NCBI GenBank assembly: GCA_002709075.1
Contig: PAPV01000019.1
Span: 1-64,000, forward strand
Origin: Rhodospirillaceae bacterium
GTDB taxonomy: Bacteria; Pseudomonadota; Alphaproteobacteria; MPNO01; UBA2964
Length of the DNA stretch: 64,000 bases
Reading direction: 5' to 3'
Shown here: positions 8,380-17,363 of the stretch, piece by piece
How the letters are laid out: the number at the start of each line of letters is the position of its first letter
Numbering within the stretch: position 1 is the first letter of the stretch
The notes under the pieces: model-generated
Seen by the model: only the letters and a program-made list of their open reading frames with translations
What the model was told of the DNA's origin: nothing
Databases searched by the model: none
Position numbers and translations under genes: made by a program

Positions 8380-9369
8380 TCATAGAGAAAAGGCAGCATA
8401 TTTTTTGAATACATTTTCTGGATTGAGGTGGGTGTATCTGAACAACTGTCTTACATCTTTATGTCCAGATATGAGTGCCACTTCTGGCACTGACATTCCC
8501 ATCTCAAAGAACCTTGAGACTGCTTCATGTCTTAAGTCATGAAATCGTAAATCGGTAATACCTGCTTTTTTGCGTGCTCTGTTCCATGCAAGACGGAGAC
8601 AAGTGGCAGAGATAGGAAAGACTCTCTCATCGGTTTGAGGCCCTCTCTGAAGAATTGCTGTGCACCTTCTAGTTAGGGGCACTCGTCTATCTTCCTCATT
8701 CTTCGTGTCAAAAAGAGATGCAAAACCATTATCTAAGTCAACATCACACCATCTGAGTTTCAGCATCTCAGAACGACGCATACCAGTTTCAATTGCAAAC
8801 TCAATTATGGAACAGATATAGATATTGCGTTGAGATGATGCGGCAACGAGGAGGCGTTCTTTTTCGTCACCGATAAGACGCCTCGTTCTCGCTTTAGAAC
8901 CCTTTGGAAACTGAATATCTTTGATTGGGTTGTAGGGTATCCCATATCCCCATTTCTTAATTGCGGTATCCAGAACTCTTTTTATGAGTGCGAGTTCTGA
9001 ACCAACACTCCCACCTTTCACAACTTTTAACCTGTCATCACGATATTGGATGAAGTGTTGTTTGGTTAGATAGCGAATATCTAACTCACCAATCCATCTC
9101 TTAGCGATGGATTTCAATCGACAGGTTTCAGGCCCACAACCTTTGTGATTAGGAGAAATTTCTTCTGCATATTTGAGAAGGAGTTCTTTCAGCGTAACTT
9201 TGGTTTCAATGATTAAATCTGGAACAGGGGCAGATTTGAGTTTGTGTTCAAGTTCATTGACCCAAACAACAGCATCAGACTTCTTAGAGAATGATTTGGT
9301 GAAACTTCTCCATCCAGCAATCCTCACCTGAGCATTCCAAGACTTACCTCTTTTACGCACACAACCCAT
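8380..9369 (-). CDS. Tyrosine recombinase/integrase of the inner element
   Basis: 'ETGMRRSEMLKLRW', 'LRFHDLRHEAVSRFFEMGMSVPEVALISGHKDVRQLFRYTHL'. Confidence 0.95.
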   Translation of the reverse strand: MGCVRKRGKSWNAQVRIAGWRSFTKSFSKKSDAVVWVNELEHKLKSAPVPDLIIETKVTLKELLLKYAEEISPNHKGCGPETCRLKSIAKRWIGELDIRYLTKQHFIQYRDDRLKVVKGGSVGSELALIKRVLDTAIKKWGYGIPYNPIKDIQFPKGSKARTRRLIGDEKERLLVAASSQRNIYICSIIEFAIETGMRRSEMLKLRWCDVDLDNGFASLFDTKNEEDRRVPLTRRCTAILQRGPQTDERVFPISATCLRLAWNRARKKAGITDLRFHDLRHEAVSRFFEMGMSVPEVALISGHKDVRQLFRYTHLNPENVFKKYAAFSL

Positions 9370-9383
9370 TGATTTGACCTTTC

Positions 9384-9404
9384 ACTGTGTCAAATCTGTG
9401 TCAA
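9384..9404 (+). repeat. 21-bp direct repeat ACTGTGTCAAATCTGTGTCAA, copy 2
   Basis: Identical to 5311..5331. Confidence 0.9.
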
Positions 9405-9473
9405 AACTGAAGTTTTTTGATAACAGACTGAAATCAAAAAAATCGTAAATATATGAATATATTAAAAGATTTA

Positions 9474-9518
9474 TGGCGCACTCGAGAGGATTCGAACCTC
9501 TGACCTCTGCCTTCGGAG
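9474..9518 (-). other. Partial tRNA-Arg(CCG), anticodon to CCA end, right attachment junction
   Basis: Minus strand CTCCGAAGGCAGAGGTCAGAGGTTCGAATCCTCTCGAGTGCGCCA. Confidence 0.9.
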
Positions 9519-10215
9519 AAAGAGGCACATTTCTTGTGGCTCCATTCTTAGTCTCCGGCAAATGAACATATTTCTTCTCCAGAAACACATACTGCCATTG
9601 GAGTTTTAGCAGCTCCCCTCTTCTCATGGCGGTCTCAATGGCAAACAGCATGAGAGGTTTGGTCCATATATTTGTTATTTGGTTCAGACCATGAAGGAGT
9701 TTTTCTTCTTCGCCTTCCTCTAACCTTCTATTTCTAGAACTACTAGGAGGTGGCTTTCTGATCTTAGACACAGGATTACAGGTTAGCTCATAACCCCAAT
9801 CTTGCATCGCTACGGTAAAGATATGAGACAACAACGTCAGCTCACGCAGAACGGTAGAAGGTTGAACCAGTTCCAATCGGTTATCGCGATACTGAGCAAT
9901 ATGAGATTGTGTAATGTTGTGAATGGGAAGTTCAGATAGGAATGATTGCTTCAAACCTTTTAATCTAAATTTTTCTATCTCGTGTGACTTTTTATCTACC
10001 GAGACGGTTTTCTCGTAGCGATTGATAATATCCAGAAATAGATATGAAGATTGGGGTATTAATCCATTTTCTAAATCGATCTCTGTCTGTCTAGACCATC
10101 TCAGCGCATCTTCTCTTCTGCCGAAGCTTTTACAGAGTGTTCTTGAGCCCTTCCGTCTGACCCTTACGTAGTAGCGACCTAGCTTCTTTGTAATACTCGC
10201 CATAATCTTTTTCAC
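9519..10215 (-). pseudogene. Outer-element tyrosine integrase, N-terminal half (interrupted gene)
   Basis: Reads ...ETAMRRGELLKLQWQYVFLEKKYVHLPETKNGATRNVPLSP, then enters tRNA-Arg sequence; 697 nt + 284 nt (4944..5227) = 981 nt, a multiple of 3. Confidence 0.9.
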
Positions 10216-10330
10216 TCCCCTAATGGAGCAGGAATGGAGAAAAAAAGAAAAACGACAAACGTGCCGATGACCGCCAGAATTATCTCTAAACGTAAATATC
10301 TGACAACATTGCAGCTTTCGGAACGATTTA

Positions 10331-10407
10331 TGGTCGGAGTGAGAGGATTTGAACCTCCGGCCCCTGCCTCCCGAAGACAGTGCTCTACCAGGCTGAGCTA
10401 CACTCCG
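10331..10407 (-). tRNA. tRNA-Pro(CGG)
   Basis: Minus strand CGGAGTGTAGCTCAGCCTGGTAGAGCACTGTCTTCGGGAGGCAGGGGCCGGAGGTTCAAATCCTCTCACTCCGACCA; anticodon loop TTCGGGA. Confidence 0.95.
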
Positions 10408-11129
10408 CAGTTTACCACGCTAGCAAAATTCCAAAACTATAATGACATACGGAATACGGATTGTGAATCCTTGAAAAAAAACTGTGTATATTCAATCTCA
10501 AATAATTAAACCTGAATTGGTCTGATACGACGAGGGCCCGTTTAAAATATGCCACTGTTGTTCATGTTATGTACAAATTTTTTAACGAAATTAATAAAAA
10601 AATGGAAAACATTATTAAAAGTAGATGTTTCCTGGAATTGTTATAGTTCCCGGTTACAGGAACAATGATTTAGTTGTTTTATTTATTTTTGATTTAAAAG
10701 TTGGATCTATTGATAGCAACTTTTGGTGTTTCTCTCCCCTCCAGAACATCTAGTGATTTGCGTTGCAGAAGATGGAGAAATGATAATGGCTATTGTCATG
10801 TTAATCACTGTTTCAATTAATGCCCCCGATAAATTATCGATATTGTGTAAAGGTGATGGGTGCCATGGTGATAAAGGAGGGCAATGAGGCCATACTTTAT
10901 ATTTCAGCAATCTTGCAAAAATGGCTGGTGGAAAAGAATTTCCAAATGTAATGACAATTGTTTCAGCTTCCCAGTTTCCGGGTGCAAAAAGTTTTTGCAT
11001 TAAGCAAAAGGACCTCTATTTCTATGGGCTCGTGCATTAGATGGTCCACCCTCAAAGGTTAGCCGGAACTGGAGTCCATGGCAGCGTCGGCTAATGTTTA
11101 AAGATGCTGTTAATCAACAGTGAAGTTGG

Positions 11130-12167
11130 TCAATATGAACGATTAACAGCAAAATCTATGGCTTCTAACAACGCACGTTTATATTCGCTGTCAGGGAAAA
11201 TTTCAAGATTGGTCGCTGCTTTTTTCCCAAAATATTGTGCTCTGCCGATTGTAGCTTTCATGGCACCACTAGCCTCCAGCATTTGTGTTGCACGTTTTAA
11301 ATCACCCCTCTTTTGCTCCATATCTTCTAGGGTTCTGCGCCAAAAAGCTTTACCATCATCATCCGCGGATTGGAACGCTAAAACCACAGGCAAGGTTATT
11401 TTACCCTCCCGAAAATCGTCCCCCACGGTTTTTCCTAACGTTGCCTGCCGAGCTGAATAATCAAGAACATCATCAATTAATTGAAAAGCCATGCCTATGT
11501 TAAGTCCAAAAGTCTCCAAAGCCTCACGTTCCTCGGGTGATCTATTGCAGATAACCGGACCAATTTCGGTAGCTGCAGCAAAAAGTTTTGCGGTTTTGGC
11601 TTCTATTACTTCGAGATAATCGCTTTCTTTTGTATCAGTATCATTTGCGGTAACTAATTGATGTACTTCCCCCTCCGCGATTACAGCTGAGGCTCGTGAG
11701 AGTATCCGAAGTACGTCGATCGAGCCATCTGCCACCATAAGTTCAAAGGCGCGTGAAAAGAGAAAGTCCCCAACCAGAACACTCGATTTGTTGCCCCAAA
11801 CTGTGTTAGCTGTTGCGGTACCTCGCCTCATGTCACTCTCATCAATAACATCATCGTGTAGTAGTGTTGCTGTGTGGATAAATTCAACACAGGCGGCGAG
11901 ATTTACATGTCTATCACCCTGATAACCGCATAATTTGGCCGAACTCAGAGTGAGCATAGGTCGCAATCTCTTACCTCCTGAAGCAATGATGTGCCCTGCC
12001 AACTGCGGAATTAGCATTACAGGACTTTGCATTTGTTCCATAATCACAGCATTTACAGCACTAATGTCGGTTTTTGTTAATTCAAATAACAAATCCAACG
12101 ATGGTTTCTGGGGACTATCACGATTTTCGTTTAAATTAACAATTACGGTCACTATTTTCTCTTTCAA
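11130..12167 (-). CDS. ispB: Polyprenyl (octaprenyl-type) diphosphate synthase
   Basis: 'GGKRLRPML', 'LLHDDVIDESDMRRG', 'QLIDDVLDY'. Confidence 0.92.
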   Translation of the reverse strand: MKEKIVTVIVNLNENRDSPQKPSLDLLFELTKTDISAVNAVIMEQMQSPVMLIPQLAGHIIASGGKRLRPMLTLSSAKLCGYQGDRHVNLAACVEFIHTATLLHDDVIDESDMRRGTATANTVWGNKSSVLVGDFLFSRAFELMVADGSIDVLRILSRASAVIAEGEVHQLVTANDTDTKESDYLEVIEAKTAKLFAAATEIGPVICNRSPEEREALETFGLNIGMAFQLIDDVLDYSARQATLGKTVGDDFREGKITLPVVLAFQSADDDGKAFWRRTLEDMEQKRGDLKRATQMLEASGAMKATIGRAQYFGKKAATNLEIFPDSEYKRALLEAIDFAVNRSY

Positions 12168-12242
12168 TGTTTGTGTTGACCAAAACTTTTAACTATTACC
12201 TTATACACATAATATACATACATATATTGCGCGGTAAGTAGA

Positions 12243-12461
12243 ATGAAAGTCCTTGTGAAAACAAATAATATTGTTTTGTTGTCTTGGTTGCGGGCTTTAT
12301 TGAAGTCCGAAATGATTAAAACATACATATTGGATAACCACGCCAGTATACTTGAAGGAAGTACTTCAGCAATTCAAAGAAGGCTCGTGGTTGATGAAAT
12401 TGACTATGAATCGGCTAAACAAATTTTGGCTGATGCCGGTGAGGGACAACATCTTGAATAG
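12243..12461 (+). CDS. DUF2007-type small protein
   Basis: 'MKVLVKTNNIVLLSWLRALLKSEMIKTYILDNHAS' typical of this family. Confidence 0.75.
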   Translation: MKVLVKTNNIVLLSWLRALLKSEMIKTYILDNHASILEGSTSAIQRRLVVDEIDYESAKQILADAGEGQHLE

Positions 12462-13236
12462 GGGTAATGAGCATACTTTGTCATTGACGGATTGGCCGGA
12501 AGACAGTTTGTCGGAAGATTATCTTTTGGGAAGAAAAATAATACTCTTCCAGCCTAAACAGGGCTTTCGAGCTTCAATTGATGCAGTATTTATGGCTGCA
12601 GCAGTGCCAGCTAAAAAGGGACAAAGAATTTTTGAGGCAGGCAGTGGCAGTGGAGCTGCTGCTTTGTGTTTGGCACAACGTGTTGCAGATATACAGATTG
12701 TTGGGATTGAAATTTTGCCAGAGATGGTAAGTTTAGCGAGCTACAATATTCGTGTAAATGGAAAAGCCGAGCACGTGACTGTCATAAATGGAGATATCAC
12801 TGGATTGCAACCACCAAATTTGTACGGTGTTTTTGATCACGCTATGGTTAATCCACCATTTTTGAAGGATACTGATGGAAACTTACCCAAAAATCCAATA
12901 AAAGCGAGGGCAAAGACGCTCAGTGAATATTCATTGGCTGATTGGATCTCGGGAATTTGCATGAATATCAAACGGCGCGGTACAATTACTATGATTTGGA
13001 GAGCCGATCGTTTAGATTGCGCACTTACTGCACTTCATAAAGAATTTGGAGAAATTTGTCTTTTTCCTTTTTGGCCCAAGCTTGGCAAATCAGCCAAACG
13101 GGTATTGATAAGGGCTCGAAAGGGAGTTAAATCTCCCATGAAATTGTCAGCAGGTTTGACTGTTCATAAGGATACTGGAGAGTATACTTGTGCTTGTGAA
13201 TCTGTTTTAAAATACGGACAACCATTGGTTTTCTAA
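12352..13236 (+). CDS. TrmN6-like (tRNA1Val) methyltransferase; true start probably ~12.45-12.5 kb
   Basis: 'FEAGSGSGAAALCLAQR', 'MVNPPFLKD'. Confidence 0.8.
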   Translation: MKEVLQQFKEGSWLMKLTMNRLNKFWLMPVRDNILNRGNEHTLSLTDWPEDSLSEDYLLGRKIILFQPKQGFRASIDAVFMAAAVPAKKGQRIFEAGSGSGAAALCLAQRVADIQIVGIEILPEMVSLASYNIRVNGKAEHVTVINGDITGLQPPNLYGVFDHAMVNPPFLKDTDGNLPKNPIKARAKTLSEYSLADWISGICMNIKRRGTITMIWRADRLDCALTALHKEFGEICLFPFWPKLGKSAKRVLIRARKGVKSPMKLSAGLTVHKDTGEYTCACESVLKYGQPLVF

Positions 13237-13280
13237 TTTTTACAATTGGCTCAAATGCTTTAATCCATTATTTTAATCAC

Positions 13281-14132
13281 ATGATAAATAAACTACTTAA
13301 AATTTTACCTATTAAACGTTTTCGAAATCCTGATCCAATAGTTTCAGTTTTGAGGCTTCATGGGGTGATAGGCCGGGCAGGGCCAATCGGATCAAGTGGA
13401 TTGAGTCAACAATCACTGGACAAAGATATAGAAAAAGCTTTCTCGATCAATCGGGCTTGTGCTGTTGCACTTTCTATAAATTCACCGGGGGGTTCGCCAG
13501 TTCAGTCCTCACTGATTGCAAAGCGTATTCGCAATCTGTCAGGTGAAAAAAATATACCTGTGTTTGGGTTTGTTGAGGATGTCGCTGCAAGTGGAGGTTA
13601 TTGGTTGGCTTGTGCTGCTGATGAAATTTTTGCGGATGAAAATTCAATAGTTGGATCTATTGGTGTAATCTCAGCGGGTTTTGGGTTTGTGGATGCACTA
13701 GAAAAACTTGGTGTAGAGCGAAGAGTCCATGCATCCGGAAATAATAAAGCTATGCTTGATCCTTTCCGTCCCGAAGACCCAAAAGAAATAAAAAAGCTTT
13801 TAGCCATACAAAAAGAAATACATCAGAATTTTAAAAATCTTGTTTCAAAAAGACGTGGCGAAAAGATTCGGGTTACCAAGAAAAATTTGTTTGAGGGGGA
13901 TATATGGACAGGTCGTCAGGCAGAAGAACTTGGATTGGTTGACGGGATCGGAGATTTACAAACAGTTATGAGGAAACGTTTTGGAGATAAAACAAAGTTT
14001 AAAAATATTAATCACCGTCAGGGTCCTATCCGTCGAATTCTTGGTGGTGGAGAGTCACATATGCGTGAGAGAGTCCTGCTAGGATTAGACATTATAGAGG
14101 AATGGTCCGTATGGAAACGGTTCGGGCTATAG
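13281..14132 (+). CDS. S49 family (SppA-like) serine peptidase
   Basis: 'VALSINSPGGSPVQSSLIAKRIR', 'AASGGYWLACAADEIFADENSIVGSIGVI'. Confidence 0.92.
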   Translation: MINKLLKILPIKRFRNPDPIVSVLRLHGVIGRAGPIGSSGLSQQSLDKDIEKAFSINRACAVALSINSPGGSPVQSSLIAKRIRNLSGEKNIPVFGFVEDVAASGGYWLACAADEIFADENSIVGSIGVISAGFGFVDALEKLGVERRVHASGNNKAMLDPFRPEDPKEIKKLLAIQKEIHQNFKNLVSKRRGEKIRVTKKNLFEGDIWTGRQAEELGLVDGIGDLQTVMRKRFGDKTKFKNINHRQGPIRRILGGGESHMRERVLLGLDIIEEWSVWKRFGL

Positions 14133-14316
14133 TTTTAGGTGCAGAAATCTTCACCCTAAACTTGAAAGCCGCTCTATACAGGATAATAACTATTTTTCGT
14201 TTGTATTTATATTTGAAGTTCAATTAATTAAGGATTCTTTTTTCTGTACTTCTTGACCAGAAAACAGGGTCGGATTAAATTTTAAAATTGCGTAAAATCC
14301 GTTTGGGTCCAACCAG

Positions 14317-15195
14317 ATGAACTCATCCTTGAAATATGATCAATCGTTTCAGAATTTGATACTACGGCTTCATAAATTTTGGAGTGAGAAGGGCTGTATC
14401 ATTTTGCAACCTTACGACATGGAGGTTGGAGCGGGAACCTTTCATCCGGCAACTACCTTGAGGGCAGTAGGGCCAAAACATTGGAAAGCTGCCTACGTCC
14501 AGCCATCTCGTAGGCCTACGGATGGGCGCTATGGCGAAAATCCAAATCGTTTGCAACATTACTACCAGTACCAAGTTATATTAAAACCCTCACCCGAAGA
14601 AAGTCAGCGGCTTTATCTCGACAGTTTAAGGGAACTCGGCATTGATCCTTTGAAACACGATATACGGTTTGTTGAGGATGATTGGGAGAGCCCTACACTA
14701 GGTGCAGCGGGGTTGGGCTGGGAAGTATGGTGTGATGGAATGGAAGTAACTCAATTTACTTACTTCCAACAAGTTGGTGGCATTGAATGCAATCCGGTTT
14801 CAGTCGAACTTACGTATGGATTAGAGCGGTTAGCAATGTATATTCAAGGAGTGGAGAATGTTTTTGAATTAGATTTTAATGGTGCAGGCGTCTCTTATGG
14901 AGATGTGTTTATGCAACAGGAAATAGAATTTTCCGCGTATAATTTTGAGTTTGCGGATCCAAAAAAACTTCGTCGACAATTTTCCGACGCGGAAAACGAG
15001 TGTTCGAAGCTCATCGATAATGATTTACCGCTACCCGCATATGATCAATGTATTAAGTGTAGCCATATTTTTAACTTGCTTGATTCTCGTGGTGCTGTGA
15101 GTGTAACCGAACGGGCTGCTTACATTGGCCGTGTTCGCACATTGGCGCGTGGCTGTTGTGAGTCGTGGTACAAAAAAATGAGCGGTGTAGCTTAA
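14317..15195 (+). CDS. glyQ: Glycine-tRNA ligase alpha subunit
   Basis: '[53 protein letters not shown]'. Confidence 0.97.
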   Translation: MNSSLKYDQSFQNLILRLHKFWSEKGCIILQPYDMEVGAGTFHPATTLRAVGPKHWKAAYVQPSRRPTDGRYGENPNRLQHYYQYQVILKPSPEESQRLYLDSLRELGIDPLKHDIRFVEDDWESPTLGAAGLGWEVWCDGMEVTQFTYFQQVGGIECNPVSVELTYGLERLAMYIQGVENVFELDFNGAGVSYGDVFMQQEIEFSAYNFEFADPKKLRRQFSDAENECSKLIDNDLPLPAYDQCIKCSHIFNLLDSRGAVSVTERAAYIGRVRTLARGCCESWYKKMSGVA

Positions 15196-15197
15196 AC

Positions 15198-17312
15198 ATG
15201 GCTCAATTTTTATTGGAATTAAGGTCTGAGGAAATTCCTGCCCGAATGCAAGGCAGCGGAGCAGAGGCTTTGCGAAACTTAGTTTGTGAAGAGTTAGAAA
15301 AATCAGCACTCAAATTTGATTGTGCACACTCATATTATACTTTTAGTCGTCTAGTAGTGGTGGTGGAAGGTCTTCCAAACAAACAACCTGACTTAAGCGA
15401 AGAAAAGCGTGGACCTCGGACTGATGCCTCAGAGGCAGCTATTAAAGGTTTCCTCCGTTCTAATGATCTTTGTTTGGATGATTGTGAAAAACGATCTGTA
15501 GGTAACGGGGAATTTTGGTTTGCAACTCGCGAAAGAAAAGGCCAAAAAACAAGTGATATTCTGTCGGATTTTTTGCCTAAAATTATCCGCAAGATGCCAT
15601 GGAAGAAGTCGATGCGATGGGGAGAAAGCTCCTTAAGATGGGTTCGTCCTCTAAAGAGTATTTTGTGTGTTCTTGAAGGGGAAGTGATACACGTTGACGT
15701 CGGTGATGATATACCCTGCTGCAATAATACATATGGTCACAGATTTCACGCACCTGAGCCAATAAGTGTTGGTTTCTTTGATGATTATGAAAAATCACTG
15801 CAACGTGCGAAAGTGGTTTTAAAGGCTCAGACACGGCGTGAGTTGATAACAGAAAAAGCGAGTAAACTTGCGGTTGGTTTAGGATTGTGTGTGAAGTCTG
15901 ACCCAGAACTTTTGGATGAGATTGTCGGACTGGTGGAGTGGCCGGTTCCTATGATTGGGCGTATTGATAATCACTTCTTGAATTTACCTGAAGAGGTTCT
16001 GATCACTTCCATGAGATCTCATCAAAAGTACTTCGCCTTAGAGGATTCAACAGGACGGCTTGCACCCTATTTTATTCTTGTTTCAAATATTAGTCCAAGT
16101 GATGGCGGCTGTTCTGTGGTCACAGGTAATGAACGTGTTTTGCGCGCCCGCCTTGCAGACGCAAAGTTCTTTTGGGATCAGGACCGGAAGAAAAAACTAG
16201 AAGAATTCCTTCCCGGTCTTGATGGAATGGTATTTCATGAAAAATTGGGTACATTGGCCAATAAAGTTTCACGTATCCAAGGACTGTCGTCTGCGTTGGC
16301 ATTGCATATAAATGCAGATGTCGACCACACTTACCGAGCTGCAACCCTGTGCAAGGCCGATCTCACTACAGGTATGGTTGGAGAATTTGCATCTTTACAG
16401 GGTATTGTTGGAAGATATTATGCGCTCAGAGATGGAGAAGCACAAGAGGTTGCGGACGCGGTTGCCCAACATTATTCTCCTGCGGGCCCGAAAGATTATT
16501 GTCCTGTTGCGCCTGTTGTTTTAGCTATCTCTATTGCAGATAAGTTAGATACGCTTGTAGGTTTTTTCATTATTGATGAAAAACCCACTGGGTCTCGTGA
16601 TCCTTATGCATTAAGGCGAGCGGCATTGGGTGTTATTCGTATGATATTGGAAAATAAGCTGCGACTGCAGCTTTCAGATACTATCTCTGCAGCAAGACTA
16701 CAGTATGAGGAGCATTGTAATACAGGGATATTCAATGACTCAAAACTAGAGAAGTCAGGAACAAATATTTCTTCCGACGAAATGACAAATAATCTAACTG
16801 CTTTTTTTGTGGAGAGATTAAAGGTTTACTTGCGAGCGAGAGGAAAAAGGCACGACCTAATCGATTCGGTATTTGCACTAAATGACGAGGATGACTTGGT
16901 TCGAATAGTTTCCCGGGTAGAAGCATTACAAGAATTTCTGAGTGGAGAAGATGGAAAAACTCTACTTGCAGCTTACCGTAGAGCAAGTAATATCGTAGAG
17001 ATTGAAGAAAAAAGAGAAAAAGAAACTTTTGATGGCAGAGTTGATATTAAATTGCTCGTTGAACCAGCCGAGAGAAAATTGTTTTCTGTATTAAATGAGA
17101 TGAAAAGCCCTTTTGAATTAGCTTTGGCTAAGGAAGATTTTACTGAAGCCATGACCACGATGGTTGCGCTTCGTGATCCAATTGATAATTTTTTTGAGTC
17201 CGTGATAGTTAACACTGACAAAGCACCAATTCGGATTAATAGACTAAAATTACTGTCACGATTTAGACAAGTGCTTAATCGTGTTGCAATATTTAGGCAT
17301 ATTGAAGGCTAG
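15198..17312 (+). CDS. glyS: Glycine-tRNA ligase beta subunit
   Basis: 'LLELRSEEIPARMQ', 'SMRSHQKYFAL', 'ADKLDTLVGFF'. Confidence 0.97.
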   Translation: MAQFLLELRSEEIPARMQGSGAEALRNLVCEELEKSALKFDCAHSYYTFSRLVVVVEGLPNKQPDLSEEKRGPRTDASEAAIKGFLRSNDLCLDDCEKRSVGNGEFWFATRERKGQKTSDILSDFLPKIIRKMPWKKSMRWGESSLRWVRPLKSILCVLEGEVIHVDVGDDIPCCNNTYGHRFHAPEPISVGFFDDYEKSLQRAKVVLKAQTRRELITEKASKLAVGLGLCVKSDPELLDEIVGLVEWPVPMIGRIDNHFLNLPEEVLITSMRSHQKYFALEDSTGRLAPYFILVSNISPSDGGCSVVTGNERVLRARLADAKFFWDQDRKKKLEEFLPGLDGMVFHEKLGTLANKVSRIQGLSSALALHINADVDHTYRAATLCKADLTTGMVGEFASLQGIVGRYYALRDGEAQEVADAVAQHYSPAGPKDYCPVAPVVLAISIADKLDTLVGFFIIDEKPTGSRDPYALRRAALGVIRMILENKLRLQLSDTISAARLQYEEHCNTGIFNDSKLEKSGTNISSDEMTNNLTAFFVERLKVYLRARGKRHDLIDSVFALNDEDDLVRIVSRVEALQEFLSGEDGKTLLAAYRRASNIVEIEEKREKETFDGRVDIKLLVEPAERKLFSVLNEMKSPFELALAKEDFTEAMTTMVALRDPIDNFFESVIVNTDKAPIRINRLKLLSRFRQVLNRVAIFRHIEG

Positions 17313-17363
17313 AATTTTTTGGTTAACAAAATCGAAAATACTTTTTAGAAGTAAGGGTAAACT

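Larger units (their letters stand above)
5228..9518. mobile_element. Inner ~4.29 kb integrative element (integrase + type II R-M) inserted in the outer integrase gene
   Basis: Interrupts one integrase ORF; CTCC (GGAG on +) present at both junctions (5224-5227, 9515-9518); tRNA-Arg(CCG) segments at both ends; own integrase next to the right end; near-end 21-bp direct repeats. Confidence 0.85.
870..10330. mobile_element. Outer integrative element at the 3' end of tRNA-Pro (left limit not resolved)
   Basis: Integrase starts ~115 bp from the tRNA-Pro 3' end; contains a plasmid-like replication protein; no matching attachment copy seen at the left. Confidence 0.5.

Noticed and set aside
9382-9518. 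C-terminal tail of ORF 9382..10215 '...AEVRGSNPLECAINLLIYSYIYDFF...'
   Set aside because: This is translated tRNA-Arg and inner-element sequence, not integrase; the gene is interrupted at 9518/9519.
10234-10509. ORF 10234..10509(+) '...VGVRGFEPPAPASRRQCSTRLSYTP...'
   Set aside because: It is the antisense reading of tRNA-Pro(CGG), a known source of spurious ORFs.
10707-11000. ORF 10707..11000(-), 97 aa
   Set aside because: Low-quality composition with no recognisable family; not supported as a gene.
16312-16543. Small plus-strand ORFs inside glyS, and many other short ORFs opposite or inside long genes
   Set aside because: Shadow ORFs overlapping well-supported coding sequences.
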